A stretch of DNA of 64,000 nt from an uncultured Methanomassiliicoccales archaeon (lineage in GTDB: Archaea > Thermoplasmatota > Thermoplasmata > Methanomassiliicoccales > Methanomethylophilaceae): positions 94,517 through 158,516 of the forward strand of contig CAKUXX010000005.1 of NCBI GenBank assembly GCA_934702355.1. Reading direction: 5' to 3'. The position numbers were made by a program, and so were the translations under genes. Of this stretch, positions 61,380-64,000 are shown piece after piece. Each line of letters starts with the position of its first letter. The stretch's first letter is position 1. Under the pieces are notes generated by a model. That model did not search any database, was not told the origin of the DNA, and saw only the letters and a program-made list of their open reading frames with translations.

Positions 61380-62600
61380 TCAAATTTTGATCATTCCAGC
61401 TAATAATAAATTCCAAACCTTGTGAGATTTAAGAATATCAGGCTCACCATTTTTATCCAATGTAACCGATTCTGAGCGGTACTCAAAAATAATTTTTGAA
61501 CCATAGTCCGACGATATCACCTCTGGATCGAGATGATAATCCATCCTATCCGATATCATTTCCAAGTACAAGTTTATCAACTTGTTATAATAGGTCCAAC
61601 AACTGATGAGAACATCTTCATGTACATGTCCGTTGTCAATATTGAGGAAGCAAGGGCGACAAGCATCTCTAAAGTAGCATGTTAGACATAGTCCGTCCTT
61701 GAATAATCTATATTTTGAACTAATGTCAGTGATATTAGATTCTACATCATTTAAAGACGTATTCGGAAATAGATCCTCATCATCCATCTTCCCTTTATTT
61801 ATCAAAAGAGAACAGCGACAAATTCTACCATCTGGCATTATGGAATAATGATTTTCACAAACATGACAAAACGAAGGTTCACAATTGACTTCAACACCAT
61901 AAACAGTTTTAAGATATATCGATTCAAATACGCTTAGATTTCTGAATCTTAACTTATCTCTAAAATTCGTTATTTTTAATATTTTTTCTATTGTATCGAG
62001 ATATTCCTTCTGACTCATACAAAATTCCAACAAATGGAATGCTGAACCATAGGGTTCCATTCTACAAAATGAAATTGTTTTAATATTATTTTTGGATATG
62101 AAATCATCCAAATCATCAAAGATTTCTTTTGAGTTATTCTTATTGAGACAGATCTGTATAACAACGGGATCTGCCTTTCCATTATTCTCAAATGTATCTT
62201 GAATTAATTTAATCCCACTAATGGCTTCATGAAAACTACCATTCCCTCTGATGTCATCATTTTCTTTAGAATTGAATCCTTCTAAGCTTATTGCGATATA
62301 TCTAATATGACCTTTAACGAGTTCTTCTGATAATTCTTGAGTAATCAAAGTCCCATTCGTTGTAATAGATATCGAGATATTATTATATCTACAATATTTA
62401 AGGACATCTTGAAAATCCACACTCATGAATGGTTCCATAGCAGAGAATGATATTCCATCGTATCCCATATTTTTTAATGCATCAATTGTTGTTTTTTTCG
62501 ACTTTAAATCCGCATTGACACAATCAATGGAACCGCCATGAACACAGTGGGCGCATGACAGGTTACATTTTGATTCGATCATCCAATCTATTTGCTTCAT
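61380..62600 (-). CDS. Radical SAM protein with SPASM-type auxiliary cluster domain
   Basis: A protein of 406 residues. The AdoMet-cluster motif is Cys12-x3-Cys16-x2-Cys19 (CNLSCAHC). The usual GGEP is replaced by SAMEP (53-57). From about residue 240 a SPASM/twitch pattern appears: Cys240, 245, 248, 261 and 263 (CHVC, MPDGRICRC), then Cys305, 308, 314, 317 and 334. Such enzymes often modify peptides (thioether or C-C crosslinks) or activate partner enzymes. A C-terminal extension of about 65 residues (YRSESVTLDKNGEPDIL) has no clear match. It overlaps the GNAT-like gene by ATGA. It is strongly AT-rich. Confidence 0.85.
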   Translation of the reverse strand: MKQIDWMIESKCNLSCAHCVHGGSIDCVNADLKSKKTTIDALKNMGYDGISFSAMEPFMSVDFQDVLKYCRYNNISISITTNGTLITQELSEELVKGHIRYIAISLEGFNSKENDDIRGNGSFHEAISGIKLIQDTFENNGKADPVVIQICLNKNNSKEIFDDLDDFISKNNIKTISFCRMEPYGSAFHLLEFCMSQKEYLDTIEKILKITNFRDKLRFRNLSVFESIYLKTVYGVEVNCEPSFCHVCENHYSIMPDGRICRCSLLINKGKMDDEDLFPNTSLNDVESNITDISSKYRLFKDGLCLTCYFRDACRPCFLNIDNGHVHEDVLISCWTYYNKLINLYLEMISDRMDYHLDPEVISSDYGSKIIFEYRSESVTLDKNGEPDILKSHKVWNLLLAGMIKI

Positions 62601-63034
62601 TCTATATCACTGAAAAAATAAGAATAGATGTGCAAGTCGATTTTGCCTGTGAAACTTACTTCCTCGATAAAACCAATACTTAGAAGCAATTCCGGTTTTT
62701 TCGAATCATTCAAATTAATTTTAATCTTGGAATAGAAATCTGAATAAACATCCTTGCAACATTCGATTGCATCCTGGATGAAAGATTCGTCTTTTGAATA
62801 ATACACCAGAGTTAATGATTTACAAGGAGAGTCAGCATTGGGTGTTGAGATTATCATCAATCTCTTAATGCCTGAATCGTCATATTCTCCTATGAAAACA
62901 AGTTTATTATAAAAAATCAACGTTCTTAAAGACATCACATCAATTGAAACAAAATTTTTGATGTACTCGTCAGGAATGGATTCCATGTAATCCACAATCA
63001 TCTCCGAATCGTCCGGACTTAGTAACGAAATCAT
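62597..63034 (-). CDS. GNAT-like small protein coupled to two radical-SAM genes
   Basis: A protein of 145 residues, AT-rich. The strand-helix order, an FYNKLVFIGEYDDSG hairpin and the C-terminal LLLSIGFIEEVSFTGKIDLHIYSYFF resemble the last third of GNAT acetyltransferases, where LGFxEE is common. The central acetyl-CoA loop (Q/R-x-x-G-x-G/A) is absent, so catalysis is doubtful. It overlaps both flanking genes by 4 bases (ATGA), so the three are translated together. It could be a scaffold or recognition protein. Confidence 0.5.
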   Translation of the reverse strand: MISLLSPDDSEMIVDYMESIPDEYIKNFVSIDVMSLRTLIFYNKLVFIGEYDDSGIKRLMIISTPNADSPCKSLTLVYYSKDESFIQDAIECCKDVYSDFYSKIKINLNDSKKPELLLSIGFIEEVSFTGKIDLHIYSYFFSDIE

Positions 63035-63939
63035 TCTGAAGCCTCCAGCTTTTTCATCAAATCTGATACATTTTTATCGAGATCATATTCAATGATATCG
63101 AAGTCCAACATATCGTCCTTATAAAGTTCAGGGATGCCAACAGTATTATTCTTACTTGTAATCGCACTGCCAATTTGTTCGAATATGTGTTTTAAACCAT
63201 TATTTGTTTTAAAAACAGATCTCAAACCATGTTCAATATACTGATTAAAGGGGTGACGACTTATGTTTCCAAATGAAATCGGTACATATGGGGACAGCAG
63301 GATGTCTCCATATGCATTGATGGAAATTAATTTGGGTTCTTTTCCAGAAGAGAGATAGAATAAATGTTGCGTTGGATCGCCCCACTCCACTACCATCTTG
63401 TACTTTTTCGTAGTAACGACCTTTGTCAGAGTCATTGATAACTTGGCATAATCACTTGTGGTCAGGTAATAATTCTCAATACATCTGGCACGTCCCAGAG
63501 ACATTATTGGTTGCATACGAAACATGGAGGTTCCTATCGAATCCAAAAGATCCATTAGTTCTATAACGTCGTTCAAATTTCTTTTGGAAGGAGTGCAGGC
63601 AACACCGACATCTACACCGCAATCCACTAATGTTTTAATGGCAGTCATTGCTCCATCAAATGCATCATCCGAATTTCGTAACCAGTTATGGGCATCTTTT
63701 AAACCATCAATACTAACCTGAATATTTCCAATTCCTAGATTCTTCAGTTGTTCAGCAATTTGTGATGTTAACAGTAATCCATTTGTTGTAAGATTGACAC
63801 TAGGGATGCCCGCATCTCTCAATTTCGAAATCATTGAGAACGTCACATCTTTTCTGAGAAGTGGTTCTCCTCCACAAAGGCATACAGCTTCGATTGGTAA
63901 ATATTTTAATTGATTCGGAATAGATATAGTCATTGACAT
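63031..63939 (-). CDS. Radical-SAM-like protein lacking the N-terminal cysteine motif (truncated)
   Basis: A protein of 302 residues. CLCGGEPLLRKDV (20-32), VNLTTNGLLL, VQVSIDGL-type (IQVSIDGLKDAHNWLRN) and GVACTPSKRNLNDVIELMDLL are clear radical-SAM TIM-barrel landmarks. The CxxxCxxC motif, which should lie about 30 residues before GGEP, is missing. An in-frame TGA lies seven codons before the ATG, and the codons before that read IAHNCT, like the strand that leads into the motif. Either the 5' part has been lost or the gene is disrupted. The downstream genes remain coupled by ATGA overlaps. Confidence 0.6.
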   Translation of the reverse strand: MSMTISIPNQLKYLPIEAVCLCGGEPLLRKDVTFSMISKLRDAGIPSVNLTTNGLLLTSQIAEQLKNLGIGNIQVSIDGLKDAHNWLRNSDDAFDGAMTAIKTLVDCGVDVGVACTPSKRNLNDVIELMDLLDSIGTSMFRMQPIMSLGRARCIENYYLTTSDYAKLSMTLTKVVTTKKYKMVVEWGDPTQHLFYLSSGKEPKLISINAYGDILLSPYVPISFGNISRHPFNQYIEHGLRSVFKTNNGLKHIFEQIGSAITSKNNTVGIPELYKDDMLDFDIIEYDLDKNVSDLMKKLEASE

Positions 63940-64000
63940 AACTAAATAGAATGATGTTCATGTACAGTTATGAGCGATGTAGAACACATCAGCGTGGTAC

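Overview
The window reads as a chromosomal segment of a methanogenic archaeon, most likely a Thermoplasmata-lineage methanogen such as Methanomassiliicoccales. The grounds are a complete coenzyme F430 operon (cfbC-A-E-D-B), archaeal housekeeping genes (Hel308, membrane-anchored LonB, archaeal NadM, CfbA/CbiX-type chelatase), archaeal BRE/TATA promoters with short or absent leaders, and a solitary 5S rRNA gene with its own promoter. The taxon is an inference; the methanogen call is firm. Genes are tightly packed, with many 4-bp ATGA overlaps. Most of the window has high GC. The accessory stretches (about 24.5-28 kb, 39-43 kb and 59-64 kb) are richer in AT.

Layout. 1-10 kb is housekeeping: a partial phospholipase-D-type gene, thrB-thrC, hel308, a secreted degenerate transglutaminase-like protein, lonB, nadM-pncC and purC. 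10.1-14.3 kb is a cobalt ECF transporter (cbiM fused to cbiN, cbiQ, two cbiO) on the minus strand. It is followed by the 5S rRNA gene and metY. 16.2-22.8 kb is one seven-gene operon for uroporphyrinogen III and precorrin-2 (precorrin-2 dehydrogenase, hemA, hemB, hemL, hemC, cobA, hemD). 22.9-30.5 kb is accessory: a DUF4143-type ATPase, a degenerate relative of it, small membrane proteins (one pseudogene), an intact IS1634-type element with target duplication, a parvulin, and a membrane-anchored zinc-ribbon GTPase. 30.6-39.1 kb is a divergent cobinamide-ring cluster: cbiD, cbiG, a cbiJ-cbiE-cbiT fusion and cbiA leftward, and cbiL, cbiF, cbiH, cbiC rightward. 39.1-45.2 kb holds a secreted protein, pirin, a second DUF4143 ATPase, a bacterial-type pseudouridine synthase, a GNAT and a hydrolase. 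45.3-51.1 kb is the F430 operon with a co-translated methyltransferase. 51.1-57.1 kb has a YqaJ-like nuclease, an anion permease, a small winged-helix protein, and a four-gene minus-strand operon (MazF/PemK-like, VWA, MoxR ATPase, LRR-like).

From 57.2 kb to the end, a tRNA-Ala(CGC) is followed by a tyrosine integrase and an AT-rich segment. That segment carries a winged-helix regulator, a 58-residue ORF with a good ribosome site, an ABC exporter, and a translationally coupled radical-SAM / GNAT-like / radical-SAM-SPASM operon. This looks like a genomic island that could make and export a modified peptide, although no precursor can be proven.

The genes fit together as a tetrapyrrole factory. 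Cobalt import, the hem/cobA operon and the cbi cluster build cobyrinate a,c-diamide, and the cfb operon takes the same sirohydrochlorin pool to F430. The most notable signal outside genes is a 17-bp dyad, (T/C)TGG-N9-CCAA, immediately upstream of the TATA box in the cbiM, hem-operon and cbiL promoters, with a variant lengthened by one helical turn facing cbiD. It looks like the operator of an unidentified cobalt or corrinoid regulator.
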